A stretch of DNA of 64,000 nucleotides from Cecembia rubra (GTDB lineage Bacteria > Bacteroidota > Bacteroidia > Cytophagales > Cyclobacteriaceae). The stretch spans positions 55,551 to 119,550 of the forward strand of contig NZ_PYGF01000013.1 of the NCBI RefSeq assembly GCF_003014575.1, in the 5' to 3' direction. Below the pieces are notes generated by a model. The model ran no database searches. It was not told where the DNA came from and was given only the letters and a program-made list of their open reading frames with translations. Position numbers and translations under genes: made by a program. Positions 1 through 7,597 of the stretch are shown one piece after another; the first letter of the stretch is position 1, and each line of letters opens with the position of its first letter.

Positions 1-273
1 ATCTATAAAGAAATCCATAAACTTCAAATGGAGGAAATTCCATTAGATGAACTGGAAACTGTACGCAATTACCTGATCGGAAATTTACTTTCCAATTTCA
101 GTTCAGCTTTTGAACTGATCTCGAGATTTAAGTCTATCCATCAGTCGGGATTGGATTTTGGATTTTACAAAAAGCAATTAGAATTTATCAAGACATTCCA
201 AGCTGAGCAGATTCAGGAGATTGGCAAAAAATACCTTTCAAAAGAAAAAATGGTAGAGATCATTGTGGGTTAA
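1..273 (+). CDS. M16 family zinc peptidase, C-terminal fragment
   Basis: The reading frame is open from the first base of the window, so this is the 3' end of a longer gene and the ATG at 28 is internal. The residues match the end of the inactive C-terminal domain of M16 (insulinase/pitrilysin-like) peptidases. The pattern ELETVRNYLIGN, a Phe/Arg-containing helix, then an IQEIGKKYL segment and a final hydrophobic strand is typical. The zinc-binding HxxEH motif would lie upstream, outside the window, so activity cannot be judged. The stop overlaps the end of the convergent glycosyltransferase gene by 4 bases. Family assignment is from general sequence pattern only. Confidence 0.75.
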   Translation: MYKEIHKLQMEEIPLDELETVRNYLIGNLLSNFSSAFELISRFKSIHQSGLDFGFYKKQLEFIKTFQAEQIQEIGKKYLSKEKMVEIIVG

Positions 274-1235
274 TTCCTTCGAAGCTGCTCTAAAAAACTA
301 TAGATGGCTGAAACATCCCAATGGTGTTTCAGCCATTTTTTATATAGCCTGAAACCCAATCCTTCAGCACCCAGTTCCTGGGCCAATTCGACAAATTCTC
401 CTGCTACCTGAAAATTGGCTGAGAGAAGGGCATGCTTCAATTCAAATTGCACACGGTTCAATAGTGCCAAATCTTCCTTTTGGGTCCTATTCATGGTTTT
501 GATTTTTTGACAGACTTTCAAAGTCGAAGGAAGCATGACAGATTTGTACCTCTTATATTGGTCTACTGACATGGCTTTGGAGTGTATTCTTTTTTTGATT
601 CCGATATGATCCGAAAAAACAAAGGGATACTTCCTTGCCAACCTTACCTGAATATCAAAATCCTCATATGCCAAACTCTCATCATAAGCTCCCTCAAATT
701 TAAAAGCCGAAGACCGGATAACCATAGTGACAGAAAGACAATGGTGCTTGGCAACCAAAAGTTCATAAATATCCCCCTCACTTACAGCTGACTGAAGCTC
801 TCCGGAAACCTTTCTTTTATAGAAAGTTCTTAATTGCTTCCCCTTGGAAAAAAGGAGGGCATCCGAAAAGCAAACTGCTGCAAAGGGATTTTTCTCAAGA
901 TGGGCTACTGATTTCTGAACATGTTCTTTACAAATTAAATCATCTCCTGAAAGGTCTATAAAGTAATCCCCTTTTGCTTGTTCAAAGGCCATATTAAAAC
1001 TTTTGCAATATGGCATTCCGGGTGAACGGGAGATAAAAATCACCTGCAGCTTCCCTCCATGTTCCTCCAGCCAATTCTTGATCTGCCGACCGGAATAGTC
1101 TGTACTTCCATTGTCCACAATAATCAGCTCCAAATTTGGATATTCAATCTCAAGCACAGCATCCAATGCCTCATTGACATAATCTTCTTGATTATATACC
1201 GTACAAATGATACTTACCAATGGAGCTGAATTCAT
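270..1235 (-). CDS. Family 2 glycosyltransferase
   Basis: A 321-residue GT-A fold glycosyltransferase. It starts with the GT2 strand LVSIICTVYNQ, has VDNGSTD at about 40-46 (nucleotide binding) and a DxD-like SGDDL at about 96-100. GT2 enzymes transfer a sugar from a nucleotide-sugar to a cell-surface glycan or lipid. There is no membrane segment, so it probably acts at the cytoplasmic face. It lies 6 bases downstream of a cupin related to nucleotide-sugar isomerases on the same strand, so the two are probably co-transcribed and act on the same surface polysaccharide. Donor and acceptor cannot be read from the sequence. Confidence 0.88.
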   Translation of the reverse strand: MNSAPLVSIICTVYNQEDYVNEALDAVLEIEYPNLELIIVDNGSTDYSGRQIKNWLEEHGGKLQVIFISRSPGMPYCKSFNMAFEQAKGDYFIDLSGDDLICKEHVQKSVAHLEKNPFAAVCFSDALLFSKGKQLRTFYKRKVSGELQSAVSEGDIYELLVAKHHCLSVTMVIRSSAFKFEGAYDESLAYEDFDIQVRLARKYPFVFSDHIGIKKRIHSKAMSVDQYKRYKSVMLPSTLKVCQKIKTMNRTQKEDLALLNRVQFELKHALLSANFQVAGEFVELAQELGAEGLGFRLYKKWLKHHWDVSAIYSFLEQLRRN

Positions 1236-1241
1236 TTTTCC

Positions 1242-1673
1242 TTATTCAAAAGTTTTAAGATAGTCCAGCTGTAATTGCCTAAACAGATTTTTATCTCTCA
1301 GATAATCATCTTCATCGAATGCCCTATCGGACATCACAAGCAATACTGCTCCTTCACCAAATTTAACAGAGGACCAGGTCATCCTTGGAAGATACAAGGC
1401 CTCATTTTCTTTATGAAGCTTAAATTGGTATTGCTTGCCGTCAATGCATTCGAGGTTAACATCAACTTCTCCTTTCAGACAAATTAAAAGCTGATTTTCC
1501 TCTTTATGGGCATGTATCCCACGCTGATTACCATTAGGCACGTCCAATATCCAGAATGATCTACGAATGGGAAAAGGGAAAAGGCCATCTCCTTCAAAAA
1601 AGGTGAGTTTGCCAGTTTCAGAAACATGGCTATGAAGGTATATCAATTCAGGCCTTTGAAGTTTTGTTTTCAT
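1242..1673 (-). CDS. FdtA/QdtA/WxcM-like sugar 3,4-ketoisomerase cupin
   Basis: A 143-residue single cupin. Features of the FdtA/QdtA family are the WILDVPNGNQRGIHAHK region (about 41-57, with the conserved RGxHAHK) and the later strand LYLPRMTWSS. In characterised members this fold isomerises dTDP-4-keto-6-deoxyglucose on the way to dTDP-3-amino-3,6-dideoxy sugars. The companion aminotransferase and acetyltransferase are not next to it here, so the substrate is inferred. It is the first gene of a two-gene unit with the downstream GT2 glycosyltransferase. The start is the ATG at 1673; no SD is visible, as is common in Bacteroidota. Confidence 0.75.
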   Translation of the reverse strand: MKTKLQRPELIYLHSHVSETGKLTFFEGDGLFPFPIRRSFWILDVPNGNQRGIHAHKEENQLLICLKGEVDVNLECIDGKQYQFKLHKENEALYLPRMTWSSVKFGEGAVLLVMSDRAFDEDDYLRDKNLFRQLQLDYLKTFE

Positions 1674-1726
1674 GAATCCAAAATTAACTTATCCAGTTAA
1701 ATCCACCTATCCCCATCCGATTTTAT

Positions 1727-1734
1727 TAATTTTG
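1727..1734 (+). promoter_or_regulatory. Bacteroidota -7 promoter element for yigZ
   Basis: The octamer TAATTTTG fits the Bacteroidota sigma-A -7 consensus TAnnTTTG and lies 22 bases before the yigZ ATG. No clear -33 TTG box is seen at the expected distance, so this is a candidate from pattern and position only. Confidence 0.45.
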
Positions 1735-1756
1735 GCGGAGAAAGGATTTCAGTAAT

Positions 1757-2380
1757 ATGTCGGCAATCAATCAAATTGACACTTATTTGACATTAAAGGA
1801 GGATTCCGAAGGCCTCTACAAAGAGAAGGGCAGCAAGTTTTTGGCTTTTGCCTATCCTGTAAGGAATGAAGCCGAGATAAAAGACAAATTGGATCAGTTA
1901 AGAAAAAAGTATTACGATGCAAGGCACCATTGTTATGCTTACATATTGGGTAAAGACCAGTCAATTTTCAGGGCAAATGATGATGGCGAGCCCAATCACT
2001 CGGCAGGAGATCCCATTTTGGGTCAGATTAGATCCCATCAACTCTGCAATGTCCTGATCGTCGTAGTGAGGTATTTCGGGGGTACCAAATTGGGTGTTGG
2101 TGGATTGATACACGCCTATAAAACAGCCGCTTCGGATGCCATTGCCAACAATGAAATCATTACCGCTGTACTGCATGAAAGAGTCAAACTTGATTTTGAA
2201 TACCTCAATATGAATGAGGTCATGAAATTGATCAAAGATTATGAGCTTCAGATCATTGAACAGCATTTTGAGAACCAATGTCAAATCATACTGGAAGTAA
2301 GACAAAAGCTTTTGGAAGAAATTACAAATAAAATCTCAGATTTGAATGGAGTGGAAATACATAACCTGGGCGACTCTTAA
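1757..2380 (+). CDS. yigZ: YigZ/IMPACT family protein
   Basis: A 207-residue member of UPF0029/IMPACT. The N-terminal domain shows the hallmark stretches KGSKFLAFA, DARHHCYAY, DDGEPNHSAGDPIL and VVVRYFGGTKLGVGGL at about 25-115, followed by the C-terminal ferredoxin-like DUF1949-type region. The bacterial family is conserved but its biochemical role is poorly defined; eukaryotic IMPACT binds GCN1. Length is normal. A TAnnTTTG element lies just upstream, and the gene stands alone between convergent and divergent neighbours. Confidence 0.93.
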   Translation: MSAINQIDTYLTLKEDSEGLYKEKGSKFLAFAYPVRNEAEIKDKLDQLRKKYYDARHHCYAYILGKDQSIFRANDDGEPNHSAGDPILGQIRSHQLCNVLIVVVRYFGGTKLGVGGLIHAYKTAASDAIANNEIITAVLHERVKLDFEYLNMNEVMKLIKDYELQIIEQHFENQCQIILEVRQKLLEEITNKISDLNGVEIHNLGDS

Positions 2381-2685
2381 AAACAAGAACCAATATGCCC
2401 TTTAGTGCCCTTTTGTAGTTAAAAATCAAATTCAAATAAGATCTTACGCCATATTTAGTCTGTGGTAAATGTTTGGTTTTAAATGGACCCACGACAGTAA
2501 TAAAAGCCCACAAAAATTCCGCTCCACTTTCCAAATCCTACCATCCAACTTCTCCCTTAAGGTCCAATTGTCTAAACATTGTTCCGATTTATCACTCATA
2601 GGTCAGGAAGTCCTTGATACATAAAACTTGGCACTTGGTATCTGGAACAAAATACCCCCTTCCTAAATCCAAAATCAACTCAATT
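2381..2685. other. Intergenic region between yigZ and the exonuclease gene
   Basis: About 305 bases between two convergent genes. Short open frames here show no protein-like composition. No strong hairpin with a T-tract was found. Confidence 0.5.
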
Positions 2686-3288
2686 TCACCTATTGAACAA
2701 CTGATCCAAATATCCTTGATACTGAAGCTTTTTATATATTTCCAAACAAACCCATGCATCAGTAGCAGCATAGAGCATTTGCTTGTCAGTCAATTCTGTT
2801 GCCTCCCAGTTTGAAACCTGTTCTGATTTGGATATCCGCATATTCAGAACCATTGCAGCAAGATTTCTCACCCCCACATTTTCAAAGCCGACCTTTTTGA
2901 GTTCATCATTCAGATCAAAAAAACTTTGGGGCTGGAAACCAATGGAAACTTTTCTTAAAGCCCTCAAATCATCCAAAACAGCAGCACCGATCTTGATAAT
3001 ACGGGGTTCTTCCAATATTTCCTGGATCAAGCCCGGCATACCAACTTCATTGAGCCTAATTAAAAAGGCCACATCATTAGTCGCTAACTGAAGTAAGGAA
3101 ACATAATATTGGGTACCTTTTCGAAATGAAGGCCTGGTCTCTGTATCAAAGCCCAGCAATTTATGCCTTGAAAGTTCATCGGCTACTTCCTTGATTTGAT
3201 CTAAAGAATTGACCAAAACGATTTCACCATCAAACTGTCCAAGGGGTAATTCGTTAATTTCTTCCTTAGTGATTTTCTTAAGGATCAT
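2686..3288 (-). CDS. DEDDy-type 3'-5' exonuclease domain protein (RNase D-like)
   Basis: A 200-residue protein made only of the RNase D/WRN-type exonuclease domain. The three exo motifs are visible: ExoI as FDTETRP (about 48-54), ExoII around KIGAAVLDDLRAL (about 100-112), and ExoIII as YAATDAWVCLEIY, whose YxxxD gives the DEDDy class. There is no HRDC domain, so it is shorter than E. coli RNase D. Such proteins trim RNA or DNA 3' ends; the substrate here is unknown. The ATG overlaps the stop of the upstream antiporter gene (ATGA), implying translational coupling. Confidence 0.87.
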   Translation of the reverse strand: MILKKITKEEINELPLGQFDGEIVLVNSLDQIKEVADELSRHKLLGFDTETRPSFRKGTQYYVSLLQLATNDVAFLIRLNEVGMPGLIQEILEEPRIIKIGAAVLDDLRALRKVSIGFQPQSFFDLNDELKKVGFENVGVRNLAAMVLNMRISKSEQVSNWEATELTDKQMLYAATDAWVCLEIYKKLQYQGYLDQLFNR

Positions 3289-4766
3289 AAAGCCAATTCT
3301 TTTTTGATCTCCATCATTTCTTCTTCTGTATAGAAGGTCATGCCCAATTTAAAGTATCCGAACAAAATGGTCATGAAGGGAGATATGATATTGAAAAAAC
3401 AATAAGGTGCGTAAGTTAAAGTAGCAACACCCAGTACGGATGCCTGGGTAGCACCACAAGTATTCCAGGGCACCAAAACTGAGGTCACTGTAGCACTGTC
3501 TTCCAAAGTACGGCTAAGGTTTTCAGGTTTCAATCCTCTTTTCCTGTAAATATCAGCATACATTCTACCTGGCACAAGTATAGCCAGGTATTGGTCAGAA
3601 GTAGTGACATTGAAAAACACGCAGGTGGCAGCAGTGGAGGCTACCAAAGAACCCACTGAATGAACCTTTTCAATAATAGCCTCAGCCAATACTTTTAACA
3701 TGCCACTTTCTTCCATTATACCACCAAATATCATCGCACAAATGATCAACCAGATCGTGTTCAACATTCCGGACATGCCTCCGGTAACCAAGAGCTCATT
3801 GACCACATCATTACTCGTAGTAATGCTGATTTCTCCATACAGAGCCATCATTACAGCTTTGTAAGACTGATAGAGGAAAGTACCCCCCTCCTCACCGGAG
3901 ATGATAGAAATAACCTGTGGCTGGAAAATAATTGCAAAAACACCTCCCAATAATGCCCCTGCCAATAAAGCAGGTACTGCGGGTACTTTTTTGACTATCA
4001 TAATGAGTACCAACACAGGTACTATAAATAACAATCCATTGATGTTAAAGTTCTCAACAATGACAGCTGATATTTCTTTGACCTGGGATACCGAACCTTC
4101 GGCTCCAGAAATAAATCCAATTACCCCAAAAATCAGCAATGTAATCAATATGGAAGGAACGGTGGTTTTGGTCATATGACGGATATGTGTAAACAAATCT
4201 GTTCCTGCCATCGCAGGGGCCAGGTTGGTGGTATCTGATAAGGGTGACATCTTATCACCAAAATAAGCTCCGGACAATATTGCGCCTGCAATAATTCCCT
4301 CACCAAAGCCCAAAGCCTTTCCAATCCCCAATAATGCCACGCCCACTGTTGCTACAGTGGTCCAGCTGCTTCCTGTAGCTACAGAAACTATGGCGCTCAC
4401 GATACAGGCCGCGATCAGGAAAATTGTTGGATTAAGAATCTGCAAACCATAATAAATCATTGCCGGAACAATCCCGCTCAACAACCAGGTACCCGCCAAG
4501 GCTCCTATCAAAAGTAAAATCAAAATACTGGACATGGCTGATGAAATACTTTTGACAATACCATCCTGAAGTCTGTCCCATTTGATTTTCAGCCTGAAAA
4601 TTGCCACCAAACCTGCTATGGCAGAGGAAATTACAAGAACAAGCTGATTAGACCCAGACAAGCCATCTGTGCCAAAAATCATAATATTGACAACCAATAG
4701 GACAATTAAAAACAATATAGGAAATAAGGATTCCAGCAGGGATGGGGCTCTTCGACTAGTTGACAT
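3285..4766 (-). CDS. nhaC: NhaC family Na+/H+ antiporter
   Basis: A 493-residue, highly hydrophobic protein with about 11-12 membrane segments. It contains NhaC-family signatures such as LSGAYFGDKMSPLSDTTNLA and LVPWNTCGA. NhaC antiporters exchange cytoplasmic Na+ for H+ (or act as malate/lactate antiporters in related MleN) in the inner membrane. It is the upstream member of a two-gene unit with the exonuclease, overlapping by four bases. Related MleN-type substrates cannot be excluded from sequence alone. Confidence 0.88.
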   Translation of the reverse strand: MSTSRRAPSLLESLFPILFLIVLLVVNIMIFGTDGLSGSNQLVLVISSAIAGLVAIFRLKIKWDRLQDGIVKSISSAMSSILILLLIGALAGTWLLSGIVPAMIYYGLQILNPTIFLIAACIVSAIVSVATGSSWTTVATVGVALLGIGKALGFGEGIIAGAILSGAYFGDKMSPLSDTTNLAPAMAGTDLFTHIRHMTKTTVPSILITLLIFGVIGFISGAEGSVSQVKEISAVIVENFNINGLLFIVPVLVLIMIVKKVPAVPALLAGALLGGVFAIIFQPQVISIISGEEGGTFLYQSYKAVMMALYGEISITTSNDVVNELLVTGGMSGMLNTIWLIICAMIFGGIMEESGMLKVLAEAIIEKVHSVGSLVASTAATCVFFNVTTSDQYLAILVPGRMYADIYRKRGLKPENLSRTLEDSATVTSVLVPWNTCGATQASVLGVATLTYAPYCFFNIISPFMTILFGYFKLGMTFYTEEEMMEIKKELAL

Positions 4767-4818
4767 TCAATAAAGATCAAAACATTTTAAAATCTGAAAT
4801 TAATAAAATTTTGCAATA

Positions 4819-5943
4819 TCAATGTGCATCGAACAGATTTACCATCTCCCTGGCGGTCTGCCATCCTATTGCAACTCCCATTCCTCCCAAACGGACAGCA
4901 ATACCTACATCCGGATTAATCAACTTGACCAAGGGTCTTTTATCCGGCCCAAAGGCCATTATTCCTGACCATTCCATTTCTATTTCAGGCATCCCATGAG
5001 GAAAAATAATTTTTTCCATAATTGAAATGAGGTATTCACGGATTTTTGGATTTATGCCAAATTCAACCGTTTCTTCACCTTGAAAATCCTTATTTCTTCC
5101 CCCTCCCAACAACAGCCTGTTGTCAATGTTTCTGAAATAGACAAACCCTTTATCATAATGAAATGAACCTTTCCAAGGGATTTCCTTTTTCATTGGAGCA
5201 GTGACCAGCACTAGTCCCCTGCCCGGTCTGATATCTAGATCAGGTAATAGTGACTTGGTAAATGCATTGGTACATATGGCCAATTGCCGCGATTGGAAAA
5301 AAAGGGGCATACCGGCGGCATCAGTAACTTCTACCCTCTTTTCATCTGGGTGAATGGCCAAAACCTTACATCCGGTTAGGATTTTTATCCTCAGCTCAGA
5401 ACTTCGCTCCCATAAAGCATTGAGAAACTTACCGCTGTCTAATTCTCCTTCAAATGGATTTTTAACTATAGCTTTTACTTCTTTTCCAAAACCCATACTT
5501 TGGAAACTATCAAGCACTTCAAATACATTATTCCCAAAAATGGGACGGAGCATTTCGTTTACCTGATCCAATTTTTCCAAAAAATGGATTTCCTTATCTG
5601 TAATCAGTTCAAATCCCCCATGTGGCTTATAATCAAGCTGGGCATCCCCAAATTTTTCCCTTACTCCCAAGAGCCCCTCATAACGTCTCTGAACTAAGCC
5701 AAGTACTTCTTGTTCAGTCAATACGTCCAGGTCATCCAAAATCTCAGTCAAACTGCCAAAACAGGCAAATCCTGCATTTTTTGTACTGGCCCCTGAAGGA
5801 AACAGCCCCCTTTCCAGGACCAAAACTGATCTTTCAGGGAAGCGCTCTTTATATTGGATTGCAGCAGATAATCCCACAATACCTGCACCGATCACTATTA
5901 GATCTTGGTGAAGGAAATTTTTTTTCTCCCAATAACTCAGCAT
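4819..5943 (-). CDS. FAD-dependent oxidoreductase (DAO family)
   Basis: A 374-residue D-amino-acid-oxidase/glycine-oxidase-like flavoprotein. The Rossmann motif LIVIGAGIVGLSAA is at about 16-29, followed by LVLERG for the FAD ribose. A further conserved part is GASTKNAGFACFGS, and the C-terminal end has the LGGMGVAIGWQTA nucleotide-binding motif. Members oxidise amines or amino acids with FAD and O2; the substrate is not predictable. It is a single gene, 52 bases upstream (in its own orientation) of nhaC. Confidence 0.83.
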   Translation of the reverse strand: MLSYWEKKNFLHQDLIVIGAGIVGLSAAIQYKERFPERSVLVLERGLFPSGASTKNAGFACFGSLTEILDDLDVLTEQEVLGLVQRRYEGLLGVREKFGDAQLDYKPHGGFELITDKEIHFLEKLDQVNEMLRPIFGNNVFEVLDSFQSMGFGKEVKAIVKNPFEGELDSGKFLNALWERSSELRIKILTGCKVLAIHPDEKRVEVTDAAGMPLFFQSRQLAICTNAFTKSLLPDLDIRPGRGLVLVTAPMKKEIPWKGSFHYDKGFVYFRNIDNRLLLGGGRNKDFQGEETVEFGINPKIREYLISIMEKIIFPHGMPEIEMEWSGIMAFGPDKRPLVKLINPDVGIAVRLGGMGVAIGWQTAREMVNLFDAH

Positions 5944-6021
5944 TAGAACATCATATATTTCAGGCTATTTATTAAATTCATGGATATTATCCAATCATAA
6001 GCTTCTAAACCCCAAAATACC

Positions 6022-6501
6022 ATGAGAAAAATTGATGAACTACTTTATGAATATGGACTCAGTCATCAAAATGAGACCAATAAAACGATACATTGGATTT
6101 GTGTACCTGCTATATTTTTTAGCATAGTAGGTTTGATTTTCAGCATTCCGTCTGAATTTTTGGGGGGCTTATTGCCCTTCCTTGGAAGTTTTGCCAATTG
6201 GGCAAGCCTGGTCCTCTTGGTTGTCCTTTTCTATTATGTTTCTTTATCTCCTCCCCTTGCGTTGGGCATGTTCTTTTTTTCAGCAATTTGCCTTGCCTTG
6301 GCCAATTTGCTGACATTGATTTCTCCAATTCCACTTTGGGCATTAAGTATTGGAATTTTCGTCATTGCCTGGATCTTCCAATTTTGGGGACACAAAATCG
6401 AAGGGAAAAAACCATCCTTCTTAAAAGACCTGCAATTCTTGCTTATTGGGCCCGCATGGTTAATGCATTTTATCTATAAAAAACTTGGACTGGCCTATTA
6501 A
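6022..6501 (+). CDS. Mpo1-like (DUF962) membrane protein
   Basis: A 159-residue protein with four or so membrane segments. It carries the two His regions of the Mpo1/YGL010w family: Y-x3-H-x4-N-x3-H near the N-terminus (YGLSHQNETNKTIHW) and QFWGHKIEGKKPSF near residue 113-126. Yeast Mpo1 is an Fe2+-dependent dioxygenase in alpha-oxidation of 2-hydroxy fatty acids; the bacterial role is inferred by homology. All His positions expected for metal binding are present. Confidence 0.83.
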   Translation: MRKIDELLYEYGLSHQNETNKTIHWICVPAIFFSIVGLIFSIPSEFLGGLLPFLGSFANWASLVLLVVLFYYVSLSPPLALGMFFFSAICLALANLLTLISPIPLWALSIGIFVIAWIFQFWGHKIEGKKPSFLKDLQFLLIGPAWLMHFIYKKLGLAY

Positions 6502-6518
6502 ATCAAATCATTCAAAGT

Positions 6519-7592
6519 CTATTGAAATACCCACCAATAAGGCCTTCGACGAAGAGTCCTTTTGCCCTGAGCCCTTCGCTCACAATCAAGGCATTCTATA
6601 GGATATTCGTTAATGGGTTTCCCAACTACAAACCTGCACCTATCAGGCAGGAAGAAGGGCACCTCATTACTGGTAGTAAAAACCCTGGTTTTTCTGACTT
6701 TTGCCACTTCAAAAATCCCCAATACACGTTCTTCAGGATTGGAAGGATTTCGGATATTCCCAATAACTGGTGCGGGTGGCGTGTCAAAAATACCTCCTTG
6801 GTTGGAAATGGCAATTCTTATCCTATCCCAATATTCGAAAGTCCGCTGATTGATGCTGTACTGATTGACCGTGACAAAAAATGGATACAAAAATGAATCA
6901 TCAACATTACGTGAACCAAAAAATAATTCCAATGTACGGGTCTGGGAGTTTACCGAGCTAAACAAGTTGATTCTATTAGCTTCAATCATACCCTGGATGA
7001 AACAAGGATCAGGTTCAGGAGAAGGAAAACCTACAGAAGGAGGGTTCAACAACGGCCAAAAGTAAGTTTCTTCAGCAGTCCACCTCAAAAATACAGGCTC
7101 TGATATATTGGGTATTAAAGAAGTGCCAAAGGCTTCAAAAATTGGAATATTGATTCTGTCTGCCAAAAGCTGGGTTGTAAACCTGAAATCCACGTTGTCT
7201 TCCGCATTAATTTCAGGCATTCTTTCCATTTCAGATTCATATACTTCATTCCCAATACTTACCCTTAGCCCATAAGATTTGCCTGGGGTTCCAAAAAAAT
7301 TCTCCAATCGATATTCTCCTCCACCTGCCGAAAAGAATGTATGTACTTGCCCATTCTCCTCTACCAAAACAACCAGAGCATTGTCCAGGCCTTCCTGGTT
7401 CAAACCAAAATTTCGTGTGATTCCCACATTGACAATATGGGTAGAGTCCAAATCTGTAAACAATCCGTAAATAACTACTTGACCACTGACTGTTTCTCCA
7501 ATAAAATCCAGGGCATCTACACAGGATTTCCCAATCACCATCAAAGAAATCAGCGATGCAATTAACAAAAGGCGTTGAATAGGTTTTCTCAT
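6519..7592 (-). CDS. DUF4249 domain-containing secreted protein
   Basis: A 357-residue exported protein of the DUF4249 family, whose genes almost always follow a TonB-dependent receptor in Bacteroidota. The N-terminus is a basic stretch plus a hydrophobic core ending at KSC, which is only a weak lipobox. The first domain (about 28-120) has the transthyretin-like strands usual in the family. It begins 5 bases after the TonB receptor stop, so the two are one operon. By analogy it is a surface partner of that receptor; the ligand is unknown. Confidence 0.87.
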   Translation of the reverse strand: MRKPIQRLLLIASLISLMVIGKSCVDALDFIGETVSGQVVIYGLFTDLDSTHIVNVGITRNFGLNQEGLDNALVVLVEENGQVHTFFSAGGGEYRLENFFGTPGKSYGLRVSIGNEVYESEMERMPEINAEDNVDFRFTTQLLADRINIPIFEAFGTSLIPNISEPVFLRWTAEETYFWPLLNPPSVGFPSPEPDPCFIQGMIEANRINLFSSVNSQTRTLELFFGSRNVDDSFLYPFFVTVNQYSINQRTFEYWDRIRIAISNQGGIFDTPPAPVIGNIRNPSNPEERVLGIFEVAKVRKTRVFTTSNEVPFFLPDRCRFVVGKPINEYPIECLDCERRAQGKRTLRRRPYWWVFQ

Positions 7593-7597
7593 GGTTA